Origin: Panulirus ornatus | Lineage: Eukaryota; Arthropoda; Malacostraca; Decapoda; Palinuridae | Length of the DNA: 64,000 nt | Assembly (NCBI RefSeq): GCF_036320965.1 | Contig: NC_092271.1 | Span: 24,662,536 to 24,726,535 of the forward strand | Reading direction: 5' to 3' | The notes under the pieces: generated by a model | Told to the model about the DNA's origin: nothing | Database searches by the model: none | Seen by the model: only the letters and a program-made list of their open reading frames with translations | Position numbers and translations under genes: made by a program | In this document: one piece after another, positions 1 to 10,277 of the stretch | Layout of the letters: every line of letters starts with the position of its first letter | How positions within the stretch are numbered: the stretch's first letter is position 1

Positions 1-962
1 GTCAGGATAGGGAATATGTATCCTCTCATCATGGTATTTTTCTAGGTTATTGATCACTATGCATATTTCTGTGACATGGTTAGAGATGCAGGTAACATAT
101 GGTACCTACAATTGCGTCTAGTAAGTAAATCTATATATCTACAGTATCTCTGGTACCTGTTTACTCTGGGAACTCCTGCAAGGGTGTTGTCACAGCAGGA
201 GTTTCCATAACTGGTGAACTCCAGTGCCACTTCAGCTTTAGTGCCTCACTCTTAACAGGCCATTGGCAGAATGCGGCTCTTTTACAGTATTTCCAGAGGC
301 TCTTATCTAATGTTCATAATGACTACTTCTACCTAATGTGTTTGTCCAATATTCCTGCCTAATATTTGAAACTATTACTTTTACCTAATGCTCCTACCTA
401 ATGTTCCTACTTATTGTTTCTACCTAATATTCCCACCTACTACTTCTGTCTACTGTTCCCATCATTTTGTCAAAGGGCAGGGCTAGTGCATAGCACTCAC
501 TACAGGAAAATCTAAAGTTACAAACATGAACTGTTTGCGTTGTGTTCTCAAGTGATTTGTATGACAAGGAGAGATTGTATTTTTATGGGAAGAAATGCCA
601 GCAATCCACATGTGGGTGAGGCAGAAAGAAAAGACAGCTACCTGGGTTAGAAGAGTGCAACTTGACAACCACTGAAGTGTTGGCCTACTTCGCAGCAATT
701 ACCAACCCTCCTGATACCCAGGCAGGTAGTAACAGTAACATACCCTTCTAGTCAGTGGCTGCCTACCAACTACTGCCGAAGTAAAGAAACCACAGAAAGG
801 ACTCTACCTAAAATCATACACATTCATAGTTAAGAGTGAAATGGTTAATGAGACAATAACTAAAACCAACAATCCTGGCATGGAGGGTGAAATATGATTC
901 CAAGCTATGTTAGTCGAATAACTGGTAAAAACCACATCTTTTTCTTTTCATCTCTAACTTAC
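1..962. other. Intron sequence left of the PH exon
   Basis: Apart from the interspersed repeat at 545-710 this AT-rich stretch shows only a short degenerate run of TAATGTTCCTACCTA-like units at about 306-460. I found no exon here that would accept phase 2 and continue the PH domain, so the next exon lies outside the window. Confidence 0.55.
545..710. repeat. Interspersed repeat, copy 1 (pair with 53715-53865)
   Basis: This stretch and 53715-53865 share a diverged but collinear sequence: a TCAAGTG start, GATTGTAT about 30 bp later, GAAA-GCCA, CCACCTGGGT-like (here CTACCTGGGT), then TGACA-CC-CTGAAG and GGC-x-ACTTCGCAGC. The spacing is nearly the same over about 150 bp. It lies in the intron left of the PH exon. 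No coding capacity or terminal structure is visible; the family is unrecognised. Confidence 0.6.
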
Positions 963-1147
963 TGAGTATAAAGTTCTACAGATTTGTTGTTGTCCTTGAT
1001 GTAAAATGTATTTGCTGTTTCAAGATTATCTCCCTCCTGCACAATAAGGTTCTCGACGTGATACTTAGCACGAAGACGATACTGAGGACCACTCATCACC
1101 CTACCTCCCATCCGTCGTGGAGAACACAGCAGTAGCAAATCAGTTAG
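963..1147 (-). CDS. FGD-type RhoGEF, exon with PH-domain strands (last exon in window)
   Basis: This exon encodes about 61 residues of the pleckstrin-homology domain that follows the DH domain. It begins LTDLLLLCSPRRMGG, continues with YRLRAKYHVENLIVQEGDN and TFYIKDNNKSVELYTQ, the beta-strand pattern of FGD PH1 domains (LLLCSP, then R-R-R, then EGDNLET, then a SVEL strand). The acceptor is TTATCTTTACAG/CTAACT and the donor is CTCA/GTAAGTT. It enters in phase 0 and leaves in phase 2, length 185 bp. The PH C-terminal helix and everything beyond (FYVE finger, second PH in most FGD proteins) must lie left of position 1, because I found no matching exon in 1-962. The PH domain is expected to bind phosphoinositides and place the protein at the membrane; that is family knowledge. 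Confidence 0.88.
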
Positions 1148-1296
1148 CTGTAAAGATAAAAATAAATATTACATGATCTAAAATCTGAAATGTTAAGACA
1201 GTAAAAGACAGAGAGAGAGGAGTGATTCTATTACCCTTAGATGTGCTGTCCAATATAAGGAAAGTTATAATGCCCATAAAAAGTAACAGTACTTAC

Positions 1297-1502
1297 CAAA
1301 AATATGTATCTCTCCTGGTGGTCTCCAGACCTAGCTGAGATCTTAATAATCTTGCCCTCCTTGATAAGTTCTCTTGTTGGAGAGACAAGATCTTCAGCAC
1401 CCCCAAGACTCTCTTGAATTTCAAGTAATTTTTCAAATTTATCTATCTTTTTCATGGCATCATTTGCATGATTTGCAGCAGTGGATACCAGATGGAGGGC
1501 CT
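1297..1502 (-). CDS. FGD-type RhoGEF, exon with end of DH and DH-PH linker
   Basis: The exon completes the last DH helices and starts the PH domain. Its translation contains ALHLVSTAANHANDAMKKI, FEKLLEIQESLGGAEDLV, SPTRELIKEGKIIKISAR and then QERYIFL. In FGD proteins the same order is found: a helix ending in K-E/L-LL-x-I, a loop with E/G-x-x-DIV, the strand (R)ELIKEG-x-I-K-L, then QERY-L-F. The acceptor is TTATAACAG/AGG and the donor TTTTTG/GTAAGT. It enters with a split Gln codon (C + AG) from the 2024-1886 exon and leaves in phase 0; 206 bp fits. Confidence is high because the family match is almost continuous. Confidence 0.92.
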
Positions 1503-1885
1503 CTGTTATAAGAAAGAAAAGCAGTACAGCAATTTGGTTTCATAAAGTATGCAAATAATGAATTTGCTAAAGTCAGAGCATTAATGAATGGAAAAATATT
1601 ATGCCACTTTCCTGCCGAGTGGGGAGATAATGTTTAGGACAAGATGCAGGCTACTTCGTGGAAGATAAGTGTAATGATTGAAAAGCATACCACACAAATT
1701 ATACCTGAACTAAGCTCTTCAAGTTGGAAAGTTAGAACAGGACCCCTGTAGCATTTTATATTACTTTTGATTAGATTACAGAAACTTACCTTACACAGAA
1801 CATGGTTAAAATCTGTCAAATGTGAGAATCTTTGTGATAAGATGTTAACCCACCAAAGGATATCAAATTACTGCAAAGTACTTAC

Positions 1886-2024
1886 GCTCTGTATCATGTC
1901 GATCTGGTGAGTCTTCGGGCAGTTTTTTCAAATAGTCCCTTATCAGCATTTCATAACGGGGGATTCGCTGTACAGGTGACAGCATGTGATGCTGCAAAGT
2001 CAGGTTACCACAGACCTCCATGGA
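1886..2024 (-). CDS. FGD-type RhoGEF, exon with conserved DH core (CR3)
   Basis: This is the most diagnostic exon. It encodes [18 protein letters not shown] followed by [19 protein letters not shown], the conserved region 3 helix of Dbl-homology domains: [11 protein letters not shown], then L-x-x-D-Y-L-K-x-L-P. In Dbl proteins this helix contacts the switch regions of the Rho GTPase and drives GDP release. FGD members keep NLTLQHHML just before it, which distinguishes them from most other Dbl proteins. The acceptor is CTCCTCACCAG/TCCATG and the donor GAGC/GTAAGT; phase 0 in, phase 1 out, 139 bp. No stop or frameshift is present, so the gene appears intact here. Confidence 0.95.
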
Positions 2025-2284
2025 CTGGTGAGGAGCATACAAACATATGTCAGTGTGGTAATGAAAAAAGGCCATGTGGAATAAAAGTTGACATGCAGCA
2101 AAACCTATGATTTATGACGAGCAATTAAAAGAAAAGAAATTTATAGGAAGGAATAAGGATGCATGAACCGAAATATGATAAGTTGTTAAGGGGAATTACT
2201 AATACAACAAATTTAGAAAGGGTAAAGGTAAATGAACATTAAATCAAACAAGGAGAAATAATTGATTCCATTGTTTCTAGTACT

Positions 2285-3145
2285 ACCTTGTTAAGGCAAG
2301 AACAGCAAAAAGAAAAAAAGAAAAGAGAGTTGTGCGGAGGAGGGTGGATGTGCTGGAAATGAGATGTTTGAGGACAATATGTGGTGTGAGGCGGTTTGAT
2401 CGAGTAAGTAATGAAAGGGTAAGAGAGATGTTTGGTAATAAAAAGAGTGTGGTTGAGAGAGCAGAAGAGGGTGTTTTGAAATAGTTTGGTCACATGGAGA
2501 GAATGAGTGAGGAAAGATTGACAAAGAGGATATGTGTGTCAGAGGTGGAGGGAACGAGGAGAAGTGGGACACCAAATTGAAGGTGGAAAGATGGAGTGAA
2601 AAAGATTTTGAGTGATCGGGGCCCGAACATGCAGGAGGGTGAAAGCTGTGCAAGGAGTAGAGTGAACTGGAACGATGTGGTATACTGGGGTCGACGTGCT
2701 GTCAATGGATTGAACCAGGGCATGTGAAGCGTCTGGGGTAAACCATGGAAAGTTCTGTGGAGCCTGGATGTGGAAAGGGAGCTGTTGTTTGGGTGCATTA
2801 TACATGATAGCTAGAGACTGAGTGTGAACGAATGGGGCCTTTGATGTCTTTTCCTAGCGATACCTCGCGCACATGCGGGGGAGGGGGGTTGTTATTTCAT
2901 GTGCGGCGGGGTGGCGACGGAATGAATAAGGTCAGACAGTATGAATTATGTACATGTGTATATACGTATATGTCTGTGTGTCTACATATATGTAAACGTT
3001 GATATGTATAGGTATGTATATGTGCGTGTGTGGACGTGTATGTATATACAGGTGTATGTGGGTGGGTTGGGCCATTCTTTCGTCTGTTTCCTTGCGCTAC
3101 CTCGCTAACGCGGGAGACAGCGACAAAGCAAAATAAATAAATATA

Positions 3146-3148
<3 letters not shown>
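2285..3148 (+). mobile_element. Decayed LINE 3' end (end of ORF plus 3' UTR) inside a DH intron
   Basis: On the plus strand, antisense to the gene, 2329-2725 reads as the C-terminal end of a non-LTR retrotransposon polyprotein: RRVDVLEMRCLRTICGVRR, NERVREMFGNKKSVVERAEE, FGHMERMSEERLTKR, SEVEGTRRSG and RWKDGV. Two in-frame stops, TAG near 2480 (where Trp is expected before FGH) and TGA near 2577, show it is dead. Downstream, 2820-3148 is a 3' UTR-like tail with GCTACCTCGCTAACGCGGGA near 3098, then AAATAAATAAAT and a long (AT)n, a usual LINE tail arrangement. Confidence 0.8.

Positions 3149-3203
<55 letters not shown>
3149..3203. repeat. (AT)n microsatellite
   Basis: About 27 uninterrupted AT units directly follow the LINE A-rich tail and precede the element at 3205-3425. 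Confidence 0.97.
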
Positions 3204-3204
<1 letters not shown>

Positions 3205-3206
<2 letters not shown>

Positions 3207-3425
3207 ACGTGTTTATTATTTCCCCTGTGAGCGCGGTAGCATTAGGAACAGAAAAATGAACCTTAGTGGAAAGGATCCTCCCTCAATTGGCTACTGTGTT
3301 CTACTGGAAAGCATTACAGCAAAGGATTTTAACCCCTTACTTCCCTCTTATTTGCCTTTTACAATGCACAGGGAAATGGTGGGCAGTATTCTTTCTACCC
3401 CCATTCCCAGGGATAATTATATGTA
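3205..3425 (+). mobile_element. About 225-bp element bounded by (AT)n, diverged copy 1
   Basis: The stretch aligns with 26205-26437: GCG-GTAGC-TTA-GAAC, CCTTAG-GG, ATCCTC, TCCCT-TT-GCCTT-TAC, ACA-GCAGGGAA, AGTATTCTTTCT and CCCAGGGA-A. Both copies start after and end close to (AT)n. The start of the element (GCGAGGTAGCG in copy 2) is the reverse complement of the CGCTACCTCGC motif in the LINE tail at about 3098, so it may be an end fragment of the same retrotransposon family. It is non-coding. Confidence 0.65.
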
Positions 3426-3547
3426 CATGGAGAAAGAGAGAGAGAGGGAGTGGTGGTGGCGGGGGCTAGCTGGAAATGCAACCCCTCCTGTATTGATTTG
3501 GAAAGGAGGGAACCACAGTAAGATTTATAGTTCAGCGAACAAGCATG

Positions 3548-3549
<2 letters not shown>

Positions 3550-3620
<71 letters not shown>
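3550..3620. repeat. (TA)n microsatellite next to a DH exon
   Basis: About 35 TA units lie in the intron only about 35 bp downstream of the donor at 3655. Confidence 0.97.
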
Positions 3621-3623
<3 letters not shown>

Positions 3624-3655
3624 AATTTTGGATGAAGTTAATAATGTCGACCTAC

Positions 3656-3792
3656 ATGAATTTCGTCCATGATGGCAGCAAAACGTGGGCATTTTGATTG
3701 CCATTGATTGATGAGAGTCATTGCATTATCAAAGTTCCGCACATATTCAGTATACATCTTCAAGAAAGGAGCAAAGCTTTTCATGATATCAC
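3656..3792 (-). CDS. FGD-type RhoGEF, DH-domain exon
   Basis: The exon encodes GDIMKSFAPFLKMYTEYVRN, then FDNAMTLINQWQSKCPRFAA and IMDEIH, which matches the FGD DH segment GDI-x-x-x-x-APFLKMY-x-EYV-x-x-FD-x-A. The acceptor is AACTTTTGTTTCAG/GTG and the donor ATTCAT/GTAGGT. The first two bases complete a Gly codon begun in the 4474-4306 exon (G + GT), and the exon ends in phase 0; length 137 bp is consistent. The (TA)n tract at 3550-3620 ends only about 35 bp from this donor in the following intron. Confidence 0.93.
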
Positions 3793-4305
3793 CTGAAACA
3801 AAAGTTCTTAACTGTAATTCTTACATACTCATATGCAAAATGGTTAAGATAATATAGGAAAAAAAGGGAGAAATAAATACAGTTGCTATATTCTCATCAT
3901 AATGAATATTGTGTATATAAATTCATTTCCTCAGAAAAAAAAAAGTTAAACCTTAATCCAATGAAATCATCACATCGAATTACGCCACTAAAATGATCCT
4001 GAATATCTGAAACTCAAAGGAGGTAGATTATGAAAGTGTATTCCTGCTCAAGAACGAAAGCAATCAGCTTTACCCAAGTACTGAATATATATCGTCCTGC
4101 TTCAAGAAGATATGAGGATAATCTCACAGAAGGCCCTCAAGCGGTTACTGACATTAATAACCTTGCCATTAGCGAAGTTTTCCTGAAGGGGTTATGAAAT
4201 GGAATATCTCATTCCAACTGTGTGGTAAATGAATCTCTCTAGCTCATACTTTGAAAAAGAAAAAAAATCATACGCAGCCTCCTTTGTCATTCCCTCTGGG
4301 CTCAC
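3793..4305. other. Intron between DH exons
   Basis: AT-rich intron of about 510 bp. Nothing else supported. Confidence 0.8.
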
Positions 4306-4474
4306 CTATTCTTCTGTTACGTTCCCACTGAGCCATGCGCTCCTCCAACTGTGGTAGAAGGAAGTCGTGGTGTAGCTTGTAAATGGACTTAACATTTGAG
4401 AACATATGAGGAATAACGTCATGTGGGAACATGTGATGCGCCCGGTTCTCATGGTCGACACGGAACTGGAACTC
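4306..4474 (-). CDS. FGD-type RhoGEF, DH-domain exon
   Basis: Translation in the frame set by its neighbours gives EFQFRVDHENRAHHMFPHDV, then IPHMFSNVKSIYKLHHDFLL and PQLEERMAQWERNRRIG. This matches the FGD DH pattern FP-x-D-V/I-x-x-x-FSN-x-x-SI, then H-x-x-FLLP-x-LE-x-RM-x-x-W, then RIGD. The acceptor is TTCCCTTCACCTGCAG/GAG and the donor AATAG/GTGAGC; phase 0 in, phase 1 out, 169 bp. A different reading frame over the same bases is also open for 63 codons but has no domain similarity and is a shadow. Confidence 0.94.
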
Positions 4475-4672
4475 CTGCAGGTGAAGGGAAGAATCAATTG
4501 TCTTCCGGATATAATTCTACCAATGTCACAAACTCATGACAATACTGTTTTTCTTTTATGCAACTAAAAAACGGAGAGAAAAGAAGAAAAAAGGGATTTA
4601 AAGTCATGCATGCACCTGACCGTTCACCGAGATTAATTCATGATTAATGAACAGAGGGAAAAAATATCGTAC

Positions 4673-4849
4673 CTGATCAATTAAATGTAAGACCTTAACA
4701 TATGTCCTCTCTGTGTGCAGGAGCTCATGGGCAATCCTGTATGCCTTGTCCTTACGGGCATCAAGGGCAGCGAGGTCATGACAAGAATCTAAATCGCTGG
4801 TGGTGACTGAACTGTGGTCCTCCAAGTCGGATGGTTCGGTGCTCACAGC
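4673..4849 (-). CDS. FGD-type RhoGEF, exon opening the DH domain (CR1)
   Basis: The exon encodes AVSTEPSDLEDHSSVTTSDL, an acidic/serine linker, then KAYRIAHELLHTERTYVKVL and HLIDQ. The second part is DH conserved region 1 (A-x-ELL-x-TE-x-x-YV-x-x-L), whose glutamate is the catalytic Rho-contact residue in Dbl proteins. The acceptor is TGTATCATACCCCAG/GCT and the donor GATCAG/GTACGA; phase 0 at both ends, 177 bp (59 codons). The open frame continues upstream through the intron, which is chance. A longer exon start cannot be excluded, but the pyrimidine-rich acceptor and matching phase favour this one. Confidence 0.92.
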
Positions 4850-5086
4850 CTGGGGTATGATACAGAAATATGTGAACAACTGTTCCAGTTCAGAGAGCTG
4901 AAGAAAAGTTTGTGGAAAAAGTTTGTGGAACCTTAATTTCCCCACTGAAGTCAATTTTATTATACCATGCATGGAAAGAAATGTATCATGTACGCCTGAC
5001 CGAGTCAGATCTGATGTTATGGTAAGAAATGATATATCAGAGGATTCAGATAATAAATCTGAACATATACTCATATATATTCATAC

Positions 5087-5288
5087 CTGAGAATTCCTCT
5101 TGGATTCTGTATCCATATCGGAGAGTGGGGAGTGCGGGCGGGAGGTCCTGGAGGGTGATGGGGCGCGGGGCGTGGTGGGCGTGGTGTGGGGCGTGGTGGG
5201 CGCGCCATCCTCCTCCTCGTCTTCGCTCTCCGTCTCACTGACGCCATCGCCGAAGGACTCGCTGAAGAACTGAGTCTCCGTACACACT
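5087..5288 (-). CDS. FGD-type RhoGEF, acidic and Ser/Thr/Pro-rich linker exon
   Basis: The exon encodes VCTETQFFSESFGDG, an acidic stretch (SETESEDEEEDG), a threonine/proline run (APTTPHTTPTTPRAPSPSR) and SPLSDMDTESKRNSQ. It is the common exon that would receive either alternative N-terminal exon. The acceptor is CACCTTGCTTTCCAG/AGTG and the donor TCTCAG/GTATGA. It enters with one base of a split codon (phase 2) and leaves in phase 0; 202 bp = 1 + 67 codons. FGD proteins have a proline-rich, low-complexity N-terminal region before the DH domain, so the composition fits, but there is no domain match here; assignment rests on splice phase, strand and position. Confidence 0.8.
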
Positions 5289-6296
5289 CTGGAAAGCAAG
5301 GTGTATTCCATAACGTCGACCCTAGAACATGTTTACATTTCAATTATCCCGGGTTTGTATGTTAAATGTGTTCATTCTTACATTACAGCTTTTAAGTGAA
5401 ATATCAGTCTTTAGCAATGATTATCATAATTATTACTATCATCAAAGACGCAGTTTATGTTATAATCAATATGTTTAACAAAAAAAAGTGATATAAAACC
5501 TTTTATTTCTGAACTTTTTCTTCATTGTCAAAGTGAATTTACATTCTCGTTCCTTCCAAACTCGGAAAGCTCAGAAAACTACTTATGACTCCCAGGAAAT
5601 GGTCAACAACGTTATGCTCTTCTGTCAAAATCTTAAAACAGCTTCTGACCTCCCGTTACCCAAGATGTCACAGGTGGTGCTGTCACACACTCACGTCGAT
5701 TACAAAATATAAAGATAAATGGGGAAATATATACAGGTTAGAGTAGTGGATACTAAGAAAAAAGCACTGTATGATCCTATACAGAAAAAATAACGATTTC
5801 TAGCGCACATACGACAATCTCTTGTGAGTGGATTGAAGGCATTAATGATAATGTATAAGGAAATAACATTAACAGTGTGTAGGCAGGAGCACTGTGGAAA
5901 CTCATAATGCCATTAGGACTATTTGAAATACTCGCATCATCTGCTTTGTCATTTCCTTATACATTTTGTCTTTATGTTGCAATAACTGCAACGTCCGTCT
6001 TGATGGTTTAGTCATGTAGCTAAAGTCTCCGACGTACCGTATCTATGACAGATTAAGCTTAAACTCTGTAATAACAGTAAACATTATTACAACCAGTTGT
6101 TATCAAAGCCCTGAATCCAAAGCCCCTGTGAGCGAGCATTCGGCTGATAGCTAACAGAAATCGACAAATTAATCATGTATTCTCAAACGTGATTAGTTCT
6201 AATTATTCGACGAATTAAGAAAAATTATGAACGACAATGGCTGCAGTTAGTCTTGAACTCTAGAACGCATACTTATCAAGTCAAACACACGAGCTG

Positions 6297-6330
<34 letters not shown>

Positions 6331-8328
6331 TGATGAGGAGTTCCGAACGGCGGACGGAAATTTTACGACACTGTTTCTCCTTAAACGTCAGCCTTCTCGT
6401 ACGATCCACGTCGCTGGACGCGTTTACGTGTCTTTACCCGGAGCCTGTCTCTCGCGGACCATCAAAGTTTGTGTGACATGCCCACCAGTCGTCGAAAGTC
6501 CGGAAAGCTAAAATGGCTCGAGGGGTCGCTTTCTCAATGCTGGTGAGAGAGGAGAAAGGTGGGAGGAGATGAAGAGATAGACTAAGAAGGGAGGTAGATG
6601 TAGGGAAATAGGAATTATATGCTTGGTGTTTTGATCTACAACACAAAGCAGGTTTTATTCTTCTTTATCAGAATCTTAATTCACACCTCGAATGTTACTT
6701 TACCATGTGTAAAGTGAAGAAAAAAGTCATAATCTCAGGTGTGATGGCCGATGTGTATGTTCCTGGGTGTGGGCATGTGGCCTAAACTTAACCATAATTT
6801 GCAAAGTGGAAAATAAACACAATATTCAAGAAAGGCTTGGCTACTGTGAGAGGATATGTGGGAAACCAACACAAACGTTCTTAGAAAGGTTACCAGTGCC
6901 CCAGTGTGACACGTTTAAAGTACAGAGAACATGACTTTATGTAGTTTTGTATTCTTTTAATTCATTTATATTGTGTTAAGAAAAATCCCTGTTTGGCTTC
7001 TATACATATTTCACCTTGTATAGAGAAATCATATTAATGGATTTTCTATCATCGTTTAAGCTGTTAGTTTTCATCATCATCATATAACACCGGAACCTCT
7101 TCTCCAAGGGTTCCTGCAGCTTCAAAAGGCTGCGCAACGATCAGAAGCAGAGTACGGATTGACTCCTCTACAGTGAGTTCTTCGACGTGACTTTCGTCCT
7201 GTGATAGACACAAACTTTTCCACTCGCAACATGACCATATGGTTTCCTGGACACTGGCTATGATGACAACGAAAGCGAGTCACTCCTCACTCCACACACG
7301 CACCGCAGTAAGTCATTTGACAACGAAATGAACGAATCAAAATGCAGCTCTTGGACACAGAAGACAGCGAAGGAAATGTACTGGTGTGTGCGTGCGTGTG
7401 TGTGTGTGTGGGGGGGGGGGGAGGGGTGCAAGATGAGTCAACGGTATGGTTGTACAAAGGCTTCACCCCCGAGTTCACCCAGTAAAAGGTTATGTAAACA
7501 AAACAAAGGAAGTTTCAGTGACATGAATGACAGGAGGGAAATCCTCAGCTGCGTCTGTGAAGGGGAATCGACCACCACAATACCCCCCAACACAGTCACC
7601 GAATCATGATCTCCTTCCCCACCACACTGTTCCACACAAGACTAATGCAACAACTCCTTTCGATCAGGCCTGCAGCACCACTGAAAATGTATACGATACT
7701 ACAGTACCCTAACCCTTTACTGTAACTACAATACAACCTTCTACCCAGCGATACAAACTACAAGATTACCCCGACACTACATGCATCATCTGGTAAAAGG
7801 ATGACCATCCCATCCAACTACACTGACCCATACAATAACCATCATAACCCCCTTTCCACCACACTCTGTCACACTGTAACTACAGTATAACCCCTTCTCC
7901 ACTAAACTTTCCCCACACCGTGACTGTAGTACCATTCCCTGCCCTTATTACAGCAACCCATGCTGTAACTTACAGTACCACGTAACTACAGTACAATAAT
8001 CCCCTTCCCATCACGCTATGGTATACCCTTTACGCTGTCTAATACTAAGCTTGACATTTCATTCCACCCACACAGTAATACAAGTGAGGCTTCCTTTCCT
8101 ACTTCTATAAAAGCCAAACTTTTACACAAAATATGGACACCCTCACACCTCCCCTTCCCCTACAGTAAATCCATTACTCCCACTCCGTACTAAACTAAAC
8201 AACGCTAACCACCGCATCACTGTAATGCCCCACACAATAATCATGGCAGTACCATCCCAACTGCTCTACAACATGGTGTATGACCAGTACACATCTCCTA
8301 CCCCAGGCTGATGATGGCTGGTACCTAC
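5289..8328. other. Intron between alternative exon B and the common exon
   Basis: About 3 kb. It holds (AC)15 at 6298-6328, a (GT)n/G10 tract at 7382-7421, and a degenerate tandem region at about 7690-8060 built from TAACTACAGTACAA-like words in C-rich, TA-rich sequence. No open frame with protein character was seen. Confidence 0.7.
7690..8060. repeat. Degenerate TAACTACAGTACAA-type tandem region
   Basis: Words such as TGTAACTACA-TACAA and CTACAGTA recur irregularly at about 7700, 7877, 7924, 7970 and 7984 within C/A-rich sequence. The unit is not constant, so this is an old minisatellite or cryptic simplicity. Confidence 0.45.
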
Positions 8329-10277
8329 CCGAGGCCGATGATGACTGTCCTGGGCCGTACCACAGAGTACCGGAACAGGGAGGTGGGTCGGGTGGAGTAC
8401 CGGTACATGGAGGTACTCCGTTCCCTGGACTTCGACCTTAGTGTCACCGTCCCTTGCACTTCGTCCTCTTCCACCTCAGTGTCGCTGTCCTCCGCCGAGC
8501 TCTCAGCCCTCGTTGTTGCGTCGCTCTCCTCCATGTCTTGACGTAGCCCATAGGTGGCGCCTTTATCACCATCGCACTCGGCTGGCCTCTCTGTCTCAGC
8601 AGCCCCGTCTGATATGTGGGATGCAAATGCTGCCGCGCGTCCCGTCAACTGTCTCTTTAACTCCTTCAAATGCTGCTGCTCCTGTCTGATGGAGATCTGC
8701 CTCTCGATCTGAGACACCCTCTTCCTTACCCACCCCTGACCTTGCTGCAAACCGTCTTGGCAATCATATAGGTCGCTGTCCCAGCTATTCCCCTCGCATT
8801 CTTCCAAATCTTCCTCACATTTACCCTCTTCAGGGTCGAAGAACACGTCATTATCATCACCCACGTTAATATCACACTCTTCTTCCTTTGAGTCTGAGTT
8901 TTCTTTATCAGTTTCTGATGTTCTGTCTTCGTCAGCTTTGTCCTCATCTCCAGGACCTTCCTCGGCTTCCTCATTATCATCCAATCTCGCATCCCCGTCG
9001 GGTTCTGTCGTCTCCTCGTGAAGGGCGTGGGTCTCCGCGGATGACCTTTCTCTCCAGCCTGCGTGAACTTCGCTCGCAGCTTCCTCTAACGTCATCCTTT
9101 CCTCGTCTTTTTCCCACGTCTTCTCCTCATCATTCGTCTCTGTACTCATGGGCGTGGGATCGCTTGCCCTCCTGCGGGAGGGTCTGAAGGTGTATGAGGC
9201 GAGGAAGCTGCTGAAGAAGGAGATGACGGAACCCGACTTAGGAAGGAACAACCTGGCAATAATTCGTCGCATTTTTGAACCATCTGCGGGCGAGGACTTC
9301 GTCCTATTGGGTGTAGGGGAGGAGGAGGCACGATTCAGCTTCCTAACACTAGCTGGATTATGGGTAATGGTCTTCTCGATCACTTCCTCGAACTTAATGT
9401 CAGGGGGCTTGCTTCTCCCGACGGAACGAGCTGGTCCACTAAGGTCACCCTCGCTGGCTCTACTCTCGTAATCATCACCCGGGGTGTCACCCTCATTAGG
9501 CTCTCGGCTCCAGACGCTCTTGCCGTCAAGGTCTGGATGGATACATTTTGTCTCCCCGTCTCGGCCTCCTGTCTTCCACTCACAGTTTTCTATATCTACG
9601 TCCCGGTCTTCGAAACTCGGAAGACTGCCACCTTTTCTCTTGTTCTGGCATTGGATTTTATCGTCACTGCCTCCAATTCTTCCCTCACTGCCACCGATCT
9701 CCCTGTCTCCGATTTTTCTCTTGGCGTATCCGATTTTGTCGTCACTACCCCCGATTTTCCAATCTGCCATATCGGGTTTCCCGCCTAAGTCTCCGAATCG
9801 TCCGTCGGGGTCACCAATTCTGTCGACACTGCCTCCGTATCTCATGGTGTCGCCTGCAATATCCTCCTCACCGTTCGTAATCCTCGCACACCCACCGTCA
9901 CTCTCTGTCAGAACGTCAACACCGTTCCCGCTCTCTGTTTCTATCGGGCGTGTGTCGCCGCCCAAGCTTGCGGCAGGCGAGCTCCCACTACAGCAGGATA
10001 TTTCGTCAGGAGAAACACCACCGGGATCACCACCAACGTCAGCGACTATGACTTCACATTTTCCACCCTCCGAACGTTCTCCACCTTCCGTGTCTCTCGT
10101 CCTCAACTTTTCTCCAACACGTTTGAGAGGAACTGGATTCTGTTGCTGTGGGTCGCGATCGCAAGGAAGCCACTGCTTTCTGTGGCCCAGCGGATTGACA
10201 TCCCGGATGTGACGACTGGTGAACTGTGTCATCACACAGTCTATGCCCAGAGGGCGTTATCACGGCGTCCTGGTGCG
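8329..10277 (-). CDS. Alternative N-terminal exon B of the FGD-type gene (proximal, about 635 codons)
   Basis: A long open frame encodes an acidic, mostly disordered protein. A strong acceptor (long CT tract, then CCATTCCTAG) ends at 10278. The frame has a TAA at 10257-10259, so the exon starts as about 45 nt of 5' UTR and the first ATG is at 10232 (purine at -3). The donor is CTCGG/GTAGGT in phase 2, matching the acceptor at 5288. Visible parts: Gly/Asp-rich imperfect repeats at about residues 130-200 (IGGSDDKIG, IGGSEGRIGG); a basic patch near 270-340 (RRIIARLFLPKSG); a very acidic section 365-490; a likely charged helix 496-540 (VSQIERQISIRQEQQHLKEL); and a C-end with Arg/Ser/Tyr (MYRYSTRP, FRYSVVR). 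I do not recognise a named domain. FGD membership is inferred from phase and location. The antisense frame is also open for 242 codons but is a compositional shadow. Confidence 0.72.

Noticed and set aside
1237..1300. Extension of the 1502-1297 exon past its donor
   Set aside because: The frame continues for about 20 codons but loses all PH similarity after the GTAAGT donor, and the next exon at 1147 restores it.
9484..10212. 242-codon open frame on the plus strand
   Set aside because: It is antisense to exon B in a GC-biased coding exon; Ser/Pro-rich composition mirrors the real frame, with no splice or start support.
10233..10235. GTG as start of exon B
   Set aside because: An ATG follows immediately at 10232 with a good context; GTG initiation is not needed in a eukaryote.
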